NCBI GenBank assembly: GCA_964035795.1
Contig: OZ038322.1
Location: 21,747,918-21,811,917, forward strand
DNA from: Pterobdella sp. o SKG-2022
Lineage: Eukaryota; Annelida; Clitellata; Hirudinida; Piscicolidae
Reading direction: 5' to 3'
Length of the DNA stretch: 64,000 nt
In this document: positions 25,508-38,700 of the stretch, piece after piece
Layout of the letters: each line of letters opens with the position of its first letter
Position numbering within the stretch: the first letter of the stretch is position 1
Made by a program: the position numbers and the translations under genes
The notes under the pieces: generated by a model
Seen by the model: the letters and a program-made list of their open reading frames with translations, nothing else
Told to the model about the DNA's origin: nothing
The model's database searches: none

Positions 25508-28170
25508 TAATTATGATTATTATTTTTATTATTATTTCAAAAAATCTTTAAATAATACATGATATAATAACAATAATAATAAAAAACTGATGAAACAGTA
25601 ATACAAAAATATTGCTAATGCTAAGAAGGATAATAATAATGACGTTGTCCACTACACATTTTATTATTGGGGACTATTACTGGATGGCACAAAAACATTC
25701 TCGTTGCATATAGAAATAATAATCTTAAAGCCTTGAAGATTTATATTCAAGTGCAGAAATTTTCCATATTTAAATCATCCTTATAAAATGTACAACACTA
25801 ATGGATTTGAATAATGCACTAGAAAGGTATTTTGGGTGGACTCAAACTCAAATAATCCTTCAAACCATCTCAATCTTTTTATATTAGTTTATTATGATTA
25901 TTCTCTCAGACTGCTGAGTTTTTAGGCATATTTAATGGATGCTTAAGCAAGATTAAAACAGCAGTACTAATAATAATAACCAAATATTAATAAGGATTAT
26001 AGTTAAACTTTTGATAATACTAATTAATGGTAGTTCCCACTGTATACTTGAGCTATGAGTTCACAGGTTTTTGTCACGGTTTTTTAATACTTTCTCATTA
26101 TGAGTCTTTTATCATTGTTTTTTGTTGTGTTAGAAGACATTTGAAGATGTACATATCGCTTAGCTATGATGATTTTATTCGAGTAACTTTATTAATGATC
26201 GTTATTTTTTTTTGTCAAGTTGCTTTTGTTAGGGATAGAGGTAGGTCTAGCAATAATGTGGATAATTTTTGTAGCTTCTTTTGCCAGTTTCAAAGCTTCT
26301 TTCCCTACTAGAAGGCTCAAAAGGTGTTTCTATTGCATTATTTGATATCGTTATTATTAACAATTCAAAAAAAATTTTCATATTTATCATTAAACATCTT
26401 TTTATTTTTTTCAAATCCAACACTTATTAAATGAACAAGCTTTTTGTAAGTCGAATTCACATTATGAGGGCAACCTTAACATTTTTGTTCTAGTTTAGCA
26501 ATTCTATTTTTTTTTATAACTTCATTTGTATTTCATTTTTTTTGATTATTTATAATTATTATTTTTATTGTTTTCTGATACATCTCAATGTAGCGCACAG
26601 CTTTTAGTCGTATCCTACCATTTTTATTATCTGGTGATTTCACTTAAATTTTCATTTTTATTCATGTTGTTATAGTGAAAATAGTTATAATGTTGATAGT
26701 TATATAGAAAGTCTTCATTCGTTTCATGTAGGCTGATTGAAAATGTACAATACATTAATTTTATCAATGCTTCTGTTCTCATTAGCTCCTTTCAATTTAT
26801 TTATTAAAATTTTTTAAATCATGAAGTTTTTTCAGCATAGAATATATCTATGCGTTAAAGTGTGTATCTTTTTATTCCCTTTTTGTTAAAGACTTTTTTG
26901 TGTGTGAATATTACCCGTATATTCCATAATAATGTATTCAATATCCGCTTCATCATTAGTACCATTAATTCTTAGTAGTTATAATCTACCAATTGTATAA
27001 AAGTGTTTTAAAGAAGCATCCGTAGATTGTTTTTCATCAGTTTCTACATCGCCTGTGCTGTTTGAGAGATAAGAGTCGGTGGGATACATTAGCGTTATTT
27101 GCTCGCGTGAAATCTTCTCAATAATATTCATATGGAAATGATAAATGGTTTTAGTAAGATATAAGACTTCTCCATCTTTAAATATAACTTCTTCCAAATA
27201 AATAGAAAAATTATTTTGAATAATAACATACAAAGATTGTTAGTGTCATGTATTATAAGAGATAATTAAAGGAAATGCGGTTTTTTACTGTTACTCTTTT
27301 ACATGGGAGAGTTGGAAAAATGGTAAGGAAGGTCATTTATAAATTTCGATCTCTATCTTCTACGTTGCATTAGTTAATTGATTCAATGTTTGTTAAATGT
27401 TAACATTTGAAGCTGTTTTTATGATTATTTTGACCTTTTTTGTTTATTTTTAGTATAGTGATAAGTATCATTTGATTTTATTGTTTTGAGTTTTTAAATC
27501 TAAATTTTACTGGTTTGAAATAGTTTTTGTAATAATTTTGAAATAAAATTTTTAAAATAGATTTTTATAATCATGAATACCCTCATAGTAATGATTGGTC
27601 GGAACGTGAGCATGTGCCAAGAAGTTTTTCAAACTGAACAAAATAAATAAAATTTAGTAAAAATTTCAAGTGATGAAAACAAAAAAAAGGCGTGAATAAA
27701 GTAATTGATTTATTGAGACCAACATGCACTGATCAATAAATCTTAGATTTAGAAACAAAAGTTTCGAAAAACTAACTACTAGAACAGCCTTAATAGTTGC
27801 CATAAAAGTAGAGTTGGAAGACAAACAAGGCTTTCATTGATGAATGTTTAACGACACTATGTGCAAGTTTTCTGCTTCAGTGGTCATTTTTTGAAGTAAA
27901 AAAAATGTTTCAATATTTTCTGTTTTTTCAACAGAAAGTTTTCAATATGGTGTGTTTTTAGTGTTTATTATGGTGTGTTTTTTCTGTCGCAGCGGTACCG
28001 AAACACACAGTGACAGCTCGACAAAAGATTATTTGATTAGTTTTTCGTGAGTTAAACTTACATCAACAATTTCTTAAACTTTATAAGTTTAACGTACAGA
28101 AAACTTCGTGTTATTTAGTTTAAAAAAGTTTTTGATTTAATTAGAAGCTAAGTATCTTGTGAATCAAATC
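25508..28170. other. 3' side of the ERR gene and intergenic DNA
   Basis: AT-rich with many AAT/ATT runs; polyadenylation signals are too frequent by chance to choose one. A degraded dispersed-element copy is at ~26421-26475 (AAGCTTTTTGTAAGTCG on the plus strand). A minus-strand open frame lies at 26979-27233, entered separately. Confidence 0.4.
26979..27233 (-). CDS. Possible exon, unrecognised
   Basis: An open frame of up to 84 residues has a non-repetitive composition including EEVIFKDGEVLYLTKTIYHF, EKISREQITLMYPTDSYL and DVETDEKQSTDASLKHF before a stop. A possible acceptor (TTGGAAG) precedes EEVIF. It could be the last exon of a minus-strand gene, but no partner exons were found and chance is possible. 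Confidence 0.25.
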   Translation of the reverse strand: MYVIIQNNFSIYLEEVIFKDGEVLYLTKTIYHFHMNIIEKISREQITLMYPTDSYLSNSTGDVETDEKQSTDASLKHFYTIGRL

Positions 28171-28250
28171 GTAAGGTCAACAAACACAGTATTTATTTAA
28201 AAAAAGAGTCACGAAGCTTTTCGTAAGACTAGCTTACATTATCAAGTGAT
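28171..28250 (-). repeat. Hammerhead-like dispersed element, copy 6
   Basis: Minus strand 28249-28209: TCAC, TTGATAAT, hairpin GTAAG-CTAGT-CTTAC, GAA, AAGCTT, C, GTGA. The outer stem TCAC/GTGA is perfect. Tail TTTGTTGACCTTAC (28171-28184 reversed) is the same as the arms of the 7.7 kb foldback. The opposite arm is missing. Confidence 0.75.
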
Positions 28251-28858
28251 TATCCTGGGGTTTTTTCACACGAGGCGTTTTGTTAAAGACTTGTAGCTCA
28301 TTACTAATATCGATAACTATCTATTATTTAATTATTTATAGTTAATATTTAATTATATATAATTATCTATCATTAACGATCTATTTTGAAGAATAAAACG
28401 TATGTCAATAAACTTTACGCTAAGTTTGATTTTATAACAATATAATATACATAATAGCTCTTTATTTAGCTTTGAAAATCGGACCACAAGAAAAATCCGG
28501 TAAAAGAAAATAAAATGAGCTTAAATTAAATTTACAATCGAAAAATCTGGTTGTAATATAAAGAAATATATTTAGTTAGTTTTTTTTCATAATTCATGAT
28601 ATTAACAAACACAAAGTTTCTTTAAATATACCCAACTTTTAAAAGTTGGTAACTGCGGTTCTTCATTTTAATCTCTTGAGGTAAAAATTGAGCTAATCGA
28701 AGTTTAGCTATGTTTTGAATATCATTTGAAAACTTTAAAAATTAAAGTGAGCTTTTTTGTACAATAAAAAAATTTTTGTAGTAAGTTCATTTTTACAAAA
28801 CAGTCCAAAAAAGTTTAATAAAACAATGAAGTCACTAAATTCATTAGATTTAATTTAT
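28251..28858. other. AT-rich intergenic DNA
   Basis: No gene seen. A very degenerate relic of the dispersed element may lie around 28037-28110 (TTTTTCGTGAGTTAAACTTA and AAAACTTCGTG). Confidence 0.35.
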
Positions 28859-29722
28859 TTAATCAGATAACTTTGCTAAAATGAACAACTTAAGTTTATA
28901 GGCTCCAAAGTAAACTAAATGGATTATAGGCATAACAATAAAGATTAAAACAACAGAAGTTATGAGCGTTGTAACAGGCTTGTTCCAGTCCAATAATCCA
29001 ACGTAGATATAGTTGTTGACCGGATCTACAAGCCAATATATAAAGGAAAAAACAATATATGCCAAAGAAAAAAATATTATATAAAATATATGATAAATCC
29101 TTATCGGTAGCAAACATATGATAAAATCAATTATCATTATAACTGAGTTGAGAAGATGCATAATTATATCTACTGGTGGAAGAAAATTAATATTTTTCTG
29201 TGGAAATAATACTACAAAATATACTAATGTGACAAGCAATGAAACAGTGCATCCCCCACCAAACAAAATCCAATCGAGTCTGTACCAAAAGTTCAAAAGA
29301 GATTTCGGTGTTGTTTTACAGTCTTTGGAGTTTCTTCTTATTGCCATTGTGGTATTTTTTGATTGAAATTTCTTATTATCGTTTTTTTGCGAAATTTCAA
29401 GCTGTGGCTTTGATTTTTTAGTGAAAAAATAATGTAAAAGGATGCCGAAAGCGAGGATGAAATAGAGGCAAACAACGAGGTAACTCCAGTTAGTAAGCCA
29501 TGCTATCCAGATCCTTCGTGGTCCAAGAGAAAAATCAAAACCCTTGAAAGAGATTCCTAAGGTTATAACAGTGTAAGCCATCATAACAAATCGATAAGCC
29601 AAAAATATTTTAATATTTTTGAAAATTCGGGAAGTAACAAAGCATTGACGACATAGTGAGTTGAAGAAGAAGGATTTAAAACTGAACTCCGCTTTCAATG
29701 GAAAATGCTTTTCGCAGTACAT
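28859..29722 (-). CDS. Rolling-stone-like multi-pass membrane protein
   Basis: A single-exon open frame of 287 residues with about seven hydrophobic segments: ~46-64, ~73-92, ~140-165, ~180-205, ~208-230 and ~247-278, joined by a polar Lys/Ser loop (~95-130). The family pattern of the insect rolling stone protein is visible: a conserved Cys/aromatic start (NSLCRQCFVTSRIFKNIKIF), FLAYRFVMMAY, the WLTNWSYLVV block, HLLNSVIMIIDFIICLLPIR, then IYHIFYIIFF and YVGLLDWNKP near the end. Rolling stone is a membrane protein tied to myoblast fusion in flies; related genes exist widely in invertebrates, mostly unstudied, so the role here is open. The start at 29722 gives a typical length. Flanks are intergenic AT-rich DNA. 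Confidence 0.75.
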   Translation of the reverse strand: MYCEKHFPLKAEFSFKSFFFNSLCRQCFVTSRIFKNIKIFLAYRFVMMAYTVITLGISFKGFDFSLGPRRIWIAWLTNWSYLVVCLYFILAFGILLHYFFTKKSKPQLEISQKNDNKKFQSKNTTMAIRRNSKDCKTTPKSLLNFWYRLDWILFGGGCTVSLLVTLVYFVVLFPQKNINFLPPVDIIMHLLNSVIMIIDFIICLLPIRIYHIFYIIFFSLAYIVFSFIYWLVDPVNNYIYVGLLDWNKPVTTLITSVVLIFIVMPIIHLVYFGAYKLKLFILAKLSD

Positions 29723-30404
29723 GGTGGAGCAACCTTATTCAAATATTTGAAATACTTAGTTTTGAAACTTTTATGTAAATCTTTTAAAAAACAATTAAAT
29801 TCTTTCTATGATTATCAACTTTGAAGGATTATTTTTTTCTATATTAGCAAGTATCTATTTCAATACAAGATTAATTTTCAATAATCAGAGATCATTTAGA
29901 CACTTAAGTAAGCTAAGATTGATCTATATAAAAGCAACGTTACATGGGTATTTGACAGCTTATTATAATCATGAATATTCATTGTTTAGATATATATGGT
30001 ATATAATTTAAAGTTCTTTAAAGCGTTTGAAGGACTATTCAGAAATAATTTATAGATAAAACTCCACGATATTATGAAACCTCACAACCTAAAGTTCAAC
30101 TGAGAAATAGAATCAATTTTAATTTTAATGTTATTAGAAAATTATTTAACGAAAAAGTGATAATTTCTCGATGTCAAAAACGATAAACTAAGTTTTTTCT
30201 TTCATATCTTTTGAAATATGTTTATCAACTTGAATTCCGTACTATAACTTCAAAATGAAAAGCTTTTTAAAACACAAAAGGCTTTAATTTTTGATGAGTT
30301 TCGCTTTATCATAAAACATTAGCAAAAAAACTATTTATTGTAACCATGGCTGCTTAGTCGTATTCATTTTAATAAACAGTTCAAATAATATTGTTAGGTA
30401 ATGG
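29723..30404. other. Upstream flank of the rolling-stone-like gene
   Basis: AT-rich. A short open frame at 29808-30011 has no recognisable content. Nothing else seen. Confidence 0.4.
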
Positions 30405-30569
30405 AATGCGGTATTTATAAAGCGCTTTTCCTTATAGATCAAAGTGCTTGCTACAAATTTAATGTAGCAAAAACACTGTAGAACAGATGCTAAAAGTCGG
30501 CTCACACGGGATCGAACCCGGTAACTTTAGGTAACTAGTCTAATGCTCAACCACTGAGCTATACGGGCC
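30405..30569 (-). mobile_element. tRNA-derived SINE
   Basis: On the minus strand from 30569 there is a tRNA-like head with an A box (TAGCTCAGTGG) and a B box (GGTTCGATCCC), about 70 bases, ending GTGAGCC. A body of ~95 bases follows, ending GCGCTTTATAAATACCGCATT-like. The two Pol III boxes are intact. The 3' end with GCGCTTTATAAAT resembles the tail shared by L2/CR1-type LINEs and the SINEs that use them. A second, truncated copy at 39310-39400 confirms it as a dispersed element rather than a tRNA gene. Confidence 0.85.
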
Positions 30570-31059
30570 AAAAATATTTTTTTATTAAATGAACAGCACG
30601 AAGCTTATGACCCTTGTTATATTCTTGGTTAATGTTTCATGAAAAAGCTACCTTTTTGAAAATTATAGCTCATCTTTTCGGAGAAAGGTAACTAGGAACC
30701 AGCTAAACACCTCCATGACTATCCTTCACATGGAGCATATTGGAAAGAGCTCCCTCAAACTGCAGAAAAAAAAGAATACTCAAAGCAAACCACATAAAGA
30801 CAAAGCGACCAACACTAAATGACCAATTAGACATAAAGTCGCTGTCATGATTTGGCTTCGGTATCACTTAGGTTCAAAGGACATGAAAAGATCTTCATTT
30901 TCTTCAATAATTCCTAGCAATCTTATTTCCATTTACTTGCTTAATCATCGTTGTAGATTTAACCATTAACTTCGTCTTACAATTATCTATAATTTTTCAC
31001 GTCAATGCAGTAGTTATGCAATAGTTTCACTTACTCCTATATAACTTCCATCCACTTTT
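30570..31059. other. Intergenic DNA, nothing recognised
   Basis: A possible old element remnant at ~30598-30615 (CACGAAGCTTATG) is too short to call. No coding potential seen. Confidence 0.35.
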
Positions 31060-31124
31060 CATACTAGATAATGTAAGTTACTCTCACGAAAAGTTTCGTG
31101 TGTTAAGTGTTTGTTTCTATTATA
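31060..31124 (+). repeat. Hammerhead-like dispersed element, copy 7
   Basis: Plus strand: CATAC, TAGATAAT, hairpin GTAAG-TTACT-CTCAC, GAA, AAGTTT, C, GTGTG. The outer stem CATAC/GTGTG pairs over five bases including one G-U. Stem II has one A-C mismatch. Tail AAGTGTTTGTTTCTATTATA matches the copies at 17.1 and 36.0 kb. Confidence 0.7.
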
Positions 31125-32593
31125 CACGTTATCTGATAACTTGAAATAAGCAAATAAATATATATATGTATAATCAAGTTTATGACTTGACAAAAATGAA
31201 TTTTCAAAATGTACCAAATAAATTGCCTCAATTTTATGAAGTTATTTTGAAACAATTGACAAAACATTATTACACGGCGTCTCTGAAGAATCAAGTTAGA
31301 GGTTTTAAATTGGGACTAGAATGGAGACTAAGGAATTATGATAAGATTGTACTTATCAAAAATTTTAATTTTGTTGGAGCAATAAATTTAACAAAAATTT
31401 CCTCATTTTAAAAAATAAAAATTAATAAGCTTTGAGGGAAAAAGATACATAAGATGTCTCTAAAAACAGTTGAGTTTTTTACTGCCAAATCTTTAGTTTT
31501 TGATATTTTTATTTGGGTCTGTTGAACTGATTTTTTTTGAGTATTTATTATCTGAACAACACACTATTGTCTCATCCTCTCAACTACTTCACTCAATAAA
31601 CTTTGAATCATTCAAAACAGCGCATTGAGAATTACAGTTTGCCCACAATACGCTAAAACACATCATTTTCCCCCAGACACTAAGGTTCGTTCACTCAAAA
31701 ATTACCTCACTTTACCAAAAAACATCAATTATCAATAACCCATTTACAGAACAATTTTTCCCCATGCCAAATGCAAAAAAATAAAAATTCGATAATAACA
31801 ATAGTTGTCCCAAATAAATATCCCATTTTATAATAGTATCAACAATCTAGACTGACTGCGTTCTACCCCAGTTAGTGAGACATGTACAACAGTATAATCT
31901 TATTAAATTTATATATAGTGACAATAGTTTTTACCCCTAAAAACAACACCAAAATTAGTGATAAACTTATAAGAAAATATGGAGATGATACACACAAAAA
32001 TAGTTCATGACTATATCTTTATTCTAGCTCAACTTAAAACCAATAAATTACCACTTATTATTGCATTCAAACAAAATTACACTATCTTCTTATCCTTCAC
32101 CTTTAAGTCCATTCCTTCACACACACCTGATGCATGGCACCTATTTTTATGCCAAAATTCCATTAGCCACCCAGAACCCAAAAACCTAGACTGACCCTGT
32201 AAGAGCTGCAAAATAAATTAAGAAGTGGGTGGTTTTGGTGGAAAAAAGAAGGCTTTGCAAGTCTAAGGATTTTGAAACAAAGGGAAAAAGTTTGAAAGGC
32301 TGAAATGGCATTGGTTTTGAATTTTATTAACATTCATTTGCGTAAACATGCTCAGTAAATCTTTTAACCATGTAATTTTAGAGCTTCGTAAGTACAAAAT
32401 AATATTTTTAATCTCAATGGTCACTATAATTACAATAACTACAGAGTGGTTATATATAATTGCTGTTATGTGATTCCTATAAAAAGATGAAATAATACAT
32501 TATTATAATAGAGATTTCATTAGTCTTACACAGTTATAGCCACAATAATTTTCATTGTTGATTATTGTTGTTTTCCATTGTTGTAATGATCGA
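31125..32593. other. Intergenic AT-rich DNA
   Basis: Open frames at 31166-31411 and 31979-32194 look like chance: low complexity, no family resemblance, no fitting splice partners. Confidence 0.4.
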
Positions 32594-33615
32594 TTACTTG
32601 CAGTGGTACTTATGCTTGATTGCCTCCATCAGTAATTTTTGGATGTCAAACGTTAGGGATGGTAGATCTGTGTACTGTTGTCCAACAACATTCAGTTTTA
32701 ATGATGCCTGTTGGTAGCAGTTCAAAATTAATATGATTATCATACAGTAAGAAATATGTATTACAATTCATATAATGGTACTAATAGAGATTTGTTGAAT
32801 AGACAACCTTGCGACATATGATATTAAAGACTTCGTTGCTAATAAATTCTTTGTACTTTTCTTTCCTCATTCTTTTCCATTTCTCTACCATTCCTCTGCT
32901 TCCATTCATCCTCCATTTCTCAATCATTGAGTCTGTAAGCATCCAAGAATTTAGATGTTCATTCTCATTTGACTGTTTGATAGTGTCAACTTTTCTATCT
33001 GCCCAGTAATTTTTTAATGGATTTTTCAAAATCTTGTTCACACATCCCATGTATTTATCAAGTAGTAAATTATAGTCCATTTCATCATTTGATTTTGAAT
33101 CATAATTAATCTGCCTATCAATGTCTGTTTGATTTTTATATTTCTCTGTTGATTGGTGAAACATATTTTTTTCATTGATATTGGCAGAAATAGCTTTTTC
33201 ATCATAAATATTTTCATTAGAAAAGTTTTGCAACAGTTTTCCATCTTCAAAATATCGTTTAGAGTTTGTATTACGAAATGAGTTTTGTTTGACTGAATTT
33301 TGCTTGATTTTAATGTCTTGTAACATGTTTTTATATTTCTCTTGTAGTAAAATTTCATACTTCGGATTCTGATAAGTGTACAACGTTTTATTAATTGCTG
33401 GGTTTTCTACATTTTTTGAGTAATGAAACACATCAACATTTTCATTGAATTTCACTTTAGGTATTTTGAAACCTAGTAGAAAACAAAACATCATAAAAAT
33501 TTATTTTAATTTATATTATTTTAACATAACATAATTTTTCCATACTTTTTTCTGGAGTAATATCCAAAGAAGTATCACGTTCAGAATATAAAGTTAAAGT
33601 TGGATAGTCAAACAT
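32594..33615 (-). CDS. Unrecognised three-exon gene, 282 residues
   Basis: Three exons join in phase: 33546-33615 (MFDYPTLTLYSERDTSLDI), 32808-33472, and 32594-32707 (ASLKLNVVGQQYTDLPSL and on, ending KHKYHCK). The donor at 33545 is GTATGG and the acceptor CTAG. The second donor, AAG followed by GTTGTC, joins exactly to the CAG acceptor before the last exon. The protein is hydrophilic, rich in Lys, Asn and Tyr, with no signal peptide or membrane helix. It is basic and probably helical near LDKYMGCVNKILKNPLKNYW and MIEKWRMNGSRGMVEKWKRM. I do not recognise it. The consistent splicing of all three pieces is the main evidence that it is real. It is transcribed away from the MAP7-like gene, with ~1 kb between the start codons. 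Confidence 0.65.
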
Positions 33616-34622
33616 TCCGTTGGCCAATAAATGTTTTCTAATGCTTATTTTGATTTGAAAACTTGAAACTAAACAATATCTTTCAAACTAAGCGGCACTT
33701 AGTAACTTTATATTTGGTTCAACTAAACTCCATCATAAACTTTGGTCTCAAGTTGATTTTAAAATTATTTTTTGACTATGAATATAAAAAAAAATTAACA
33801 TTTGAATATTTAGTAAAATATTCTTATAACTAAAAACATGAAATAAATATTAATCAAAATGGAGCGATTAATAACTGTAGTCGTGTATGACAGTTGTTAC
33901 TATTGATTTTTAAAAGAATGTATACAAATTTAATACTTAAAATAATTATTTTGTATAACTGCACTTGATAACTGATGCTTTATGTCTCAGCATCTCAGTA
34001 ATCAATGTATGTAATTGAGCACAAATATTGTTTGACTTTCAAAAGCATTTAGCAATTTTGTTCTATTATGCATTGCAACAGTTTTGCAAAAAAAGCTTCA
34101 AAACACTAAATTGAATAAGTTAGAATTAGATGAAAAGAAATAAAATGAGATCAGATCACTTTGTATGTTAGTGTGTGTTGTAATCAAATCGAAGGAGCAT
34201 ACTATTAAAACATCTGCTGAGAAATAGTAAAAAATCAATTCGCTTTGTTAAGGTAGATGTCATCTCGATTTGCGAAAATTATTATTTCTTGATTAATAGA
34301 CATTCTTTCAGTTATATTTTAAAGATAATTAATGATAAAATTGCAACCAATTTCGTAACAAATTCTATAAGTTTTCGAAGTTTTTGAAATCCTTTTAAAC
34401 TAGGAAAGAGTTAAGATGGCCGACTCATCTGTGCAAGGTTTTTGTTGAGATTTATTCATCATTGTGCACTCTCATCCAGATTTTCTAAATTTTTGCATGA
34501 AATAAAAACATCTTCAACATATTTTTTATAAAATATTATTTCATATGTTAATATAAAGTAACTTTATTTCGGCTTTTCTTAATCTTGGAAAGTGTTGGAT
34601 AAAAACAGACTTAAAGCCTGAG
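33616..34622. promoter_or_regulatory. 1 kb region between two divergent genes
   Basis: The minus-strand 282-residue gene and the plus-strand MAP7-like gene begin on either side, so this must hold 5' UTR and promoter elements of one or both. No core promoter motif could be assigned by eye. Confidence 0.4.
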
Positions 34623-35658
34623 ATGGAACTAGTGAATGGACATTCGGATCTCAAAAACGAAATGAATAAATCACATGATAGTATTTCAGACGAGATCAAC
34701 AAAAACCGTTCATCTGTTAGTTGTAAAACATCATTTCATTTAAATTTATTATATAATACTTCATATTTGCGATGTAATTTTCATTTTTTTTCAGTCACCT
34801 TCAAAAGCCAAAAAAAAACCCAGAAGTTACACACCAAAAAACAGTGAGGCATAACTTTCTCTTTTAGAAAATTAATATCTAAATTAAATGTTATTAGATC
34901 TATAGGCTTTACTTAGATTTTCTATTCATGAAGTGTTTACTTTAATCACTGTTATGTCATTGTGTCTTTTCAAGTATGATTTGATATCAACAAAAGTAGG
35001 AAATTTTGAAAAAGATATCAATAGTCATATATTGTTGTTTATTATTATAATTTTCATTTTTGTTGCTTTTAATAAAATTTCCAGTTATTTTTATATTATT
35101 CCAATATATCATATATACTTAGAATAATGTAACAACTATCATAATTTCTATAGGTTTGATTATAATATAATTTATTATAGTAATTGCAGTTTTGTATTAA
35201 TTATATTAATATATATATATATATAAATTTTTTTTATTGATTTTACTTGTTTTCAATTGTATCAAAAGCCTAGTATTCATGGCTTTCAATGGTATGTTTA
35301 AAGTTTATTCAACTTTTAAAACTTAAACTATCTTTTTCATTGTTTTTATTATGAAATTTTATTTATGTCCCATTATTATTAATAACTCTATTGGTATTCA
35401 ATTCAACTATTCTGTTTAATTTTACTACTTGTTCAGGTTTTATGACTCAGTATTAATATTTTTATGTCATATTTTAAAACCCATAATAGCATCTCTAATA
35501 TTTATTCCATTTTTTTATTTAAATAGTTCATTTTATATTCTAATATAAATATCTTTAATTTTCAAAATCTCATTTTTTCATAATTCATTTCAAATGAACC
35601 TTAGTTATCATTATGATCATTGAAATCTTATTGATACAAATAAAAGCAACAAGGTTAC

Positions 35659-35725
<67 letters not shown>

Positions 35726-38700
35726 CTGTCTTGTTTAATAATAATAAACACAAATTAAATTAAGTTAAAATTAACCTAGTTGAAGAGTGGCAATTTTTAA
35801 TATTACATTGTATGTATTTAATGATTTTATATGCGGCTTTTTATCCAATTTAATTACTTACCCTATATGATGTACACAAAATCCAGAGAACACGTATTTA
35901 TATAAGAGCATTTGCATATTATAAAGATAGATAATCATAGTGATTAAATAATCATTGTATACAAAAACGGATTATTCAAGTTATAATAAAAACAAACACT
36001 AAGGTTTTTTGAGAAACTTAATATACGAAGCTATACGTAAGAGTATCTTACATTATCTAGTGTATCGGATTATTTACGCTTTTGTATATCGATAATTATA
36101 TATTTTCAATATTAAATTATTATTATCGAAGCTGTTGACCTTGAAAAAATTATTGAAAGTGTGGAATAAGATTAACAGCCTGGTTTTCTTTCTCTACTAA
36201 AAATAAAACTACTGCTAGGTCCCACTACTACCATTATTACTGCTAATAATAATATTCACACTACCCGCAGTTTCAAATTGAAATGATAATACCGACATTA
36301 AAAATACTAATTATCCCTTATATAATTATTCATTTGTTGGCATCGCACTTTGATGAATGCAATTATTGCTGAGTCGTTTATAAGGAAATATATAAATTTT
36401 TGGATGTCCGTATTGCATTTTATTTTCTCTGCAATGTTAAATATATGCATACATTACAATACAGTTAAGACAACGCCTGACAAGAACTTGATCGGATCAT
36501 CAGAAAGGCACGCGTTAAAGTTTTTTTCAAGACATTAGATAGATAAATAAATAGTTAGATAGGTAGCTTGAAATTTTGATATATCTTTATTTAATTCATT
36601 TAAATTAATTTATTAAATTATTTTTTGTTTCGTTTGTTGCTACCAACTGTTAAAATAACGTTGATGGTAAGAAACACGTGTTTATTAATTGATATAACAG
36701 GAAAACATTACTATATATACATATCTTTTTACATAGATAACACTGTTTGAAAATAATCATAAATAATACATTAGAGAAATTAATATAATGTATTGAAAAA
36801 GGTAAATACAAATAGAATAATATAAAATTAAACTGTATCATCAGGTTGCCAAGCTATGCCCAGCCAACGGTAGCTTCCCAGTTGCGAGTGTCGCTCAAAC
36901 AAGCGGCAACTTTCGATGAACAACACCTACCCGTGTGCCAACGCTACAGTTGGTGGTCGTTTTTGGTGCTTTTGTAGTCTTTGTTATAGTCGTGCTTTTG
37001 CTAGTGTTGGGGTTTTTTTCTTAATTTTTTACTTTGAAAGTGGTATTAATATAGAGTATATTATCATGTTGACGCTGGAATTTAATTTTAATTGCTTAAT
37101 CGTGCGAAATAAATTTTGCATGCAGACGTGCACTAATGTTGTCATTTGCTTCAAACTTGAATCTTGTGCAACAATTTCAACGTATTACAATTTATTAAAA
37201 AACACGCTGAGTCAAAGTTGGCGGAGATTTTCAACGAGTAATCCCCCATTATAATTCATTGCTCTGTATAAACCATATTCTTGAACGTTAGTTTTAAATT
37301 TCCTATAAAGACACGTTATAATTTTGAGTGGTTTTGTGTAGAGCGATATTTAAATGTAAATATTAAATATTTAAGGATCCATCTCTCCCACATCCTTGAC
37401 CTCATTCATAAAAGAGCAAAGATCTCGTAGTGCTGAAAACAAGTTTTCTCAGATGAACAAAATGATTGAACTTTCTCAACCAACTCATCGTAGGTCTGTT
37501 TGATGGTTTTATTCATCTATCTATCTTCGTTATATTTATTTTGGTCTGTCTTTTATTTTGTTTTTGAATTTATATTTTGTTTCTTTACTTCACAGGTCAA
37601 AATACACTTCCTCGCCATCGAACCACACTTCAGCTTCAGGCCACTCTTCACCTTACAGATCTAAGTCACAGAGCAAGGCACCAAGTGAATCACCTGGAGT
37701 CAAAAAAATCAAGAAGAAAGACAGCACTAAGTCCAAACCCATGAATAAAACTTCATCATTAGATGTTCTATCTCCGAAGAAAGAGCGCCTTCCTTCAGCC
37801 ACTCGACAACCTCGCTCACCTCCAAAGTCTGCTCGAGATTCTTCTGTTCAGAAGGTGCCCAATTACCCTAATGTATTTTCAGCCATCTTTGCAATTTTTA
37901 AAATTTCATTAAATCTTTAAAACCACCTAGACACCGCCAGTCAAAGAAAAAACAAAATTACCTAGCAAAAGTGAACAAACTGTCAAAAGTCCCAAGAAAG
38001 AAGTAAAGAAAAAGGATGCTGGAGGGAGTGGAAAGAAGGATACTGGAGGGAGTGAAAAGAAGGATACTGGAGGGGGTGGAAAGAAGAATGACGAAGCAGA
38101 CAAAGCGAAGGAAGAGTATAAAGTCAAACTGGCTGAGAAGAGGAAAGAGGCAAGGATGAAGGCTGAGAAGGAAGCTGAAGCTGCCAAGAAGAAGAAGGAG
38201 GAACAAAAGAGGTTTCACTCATTTTATTTCTCAACAAAAAACATCAAATTTATTATCTTGTGGTCTGTATCTAAATTATTATTTCAAGTTATAAATTTTG
38301 ATAGTGCTTTTCTAATATTTATTGAATTTTCAATTTTTATTTGAATTAAAAAAATATATTAAAAGAATAAGATTTAACATTGTGGCTTCAAGATTGGCCG
38401 AAGAAGCTCAGTTGTTGAAAGAAGATGAAGAAAGACAAAAAGAAGAGGAAGAAACCAAGCTGGCTGCTGAAGAGTTGAAGAAACAAGAAGAAGGTGCAAA
38501 GCTAATTTTTAATTTACTATCTACCAAAAGCACTTGGTCGAAAATGTTTTATTACATGGAATTGTATAGTGAAAATAGAGACTAAAGAAATAAAGTTTTG
38601 ATTTTTCTCATTTTTCAAGCTGGGAATAAGAAAAAGCAATCATTTCATATAATAATGTTAAAAAATTATGATTTTTGCAGAGCGCCTGCAGAAAAAGATA

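Larger units (their letters stand above)
34844..37375 (+). other. Large second intron of the MAP7-like gene
   Basis: 2.5 kb and very AT-rich. It holds the (AAT)n tract at 35658-35724 and a dispersed-element copy at 35981-36065. An open frame at 36916-37254 lies in a GC-richer patch but matches nothing I know. The exon phases on both sides agree without any exon in between. Confidence 0.6.

Noticed and set aside
30499..30568. Stand-alone tRNA gene
   Set aside because: The acceptor stem pairs poorly and the sequence continues into a body repeated at 39.3 kb, so it is the head of a SINE.
36916..37254. 112-residue plus-strand open frame in the MAP7-like intron
   Set aside because: No recognisable domain, and the exons on either side join in phase without it.
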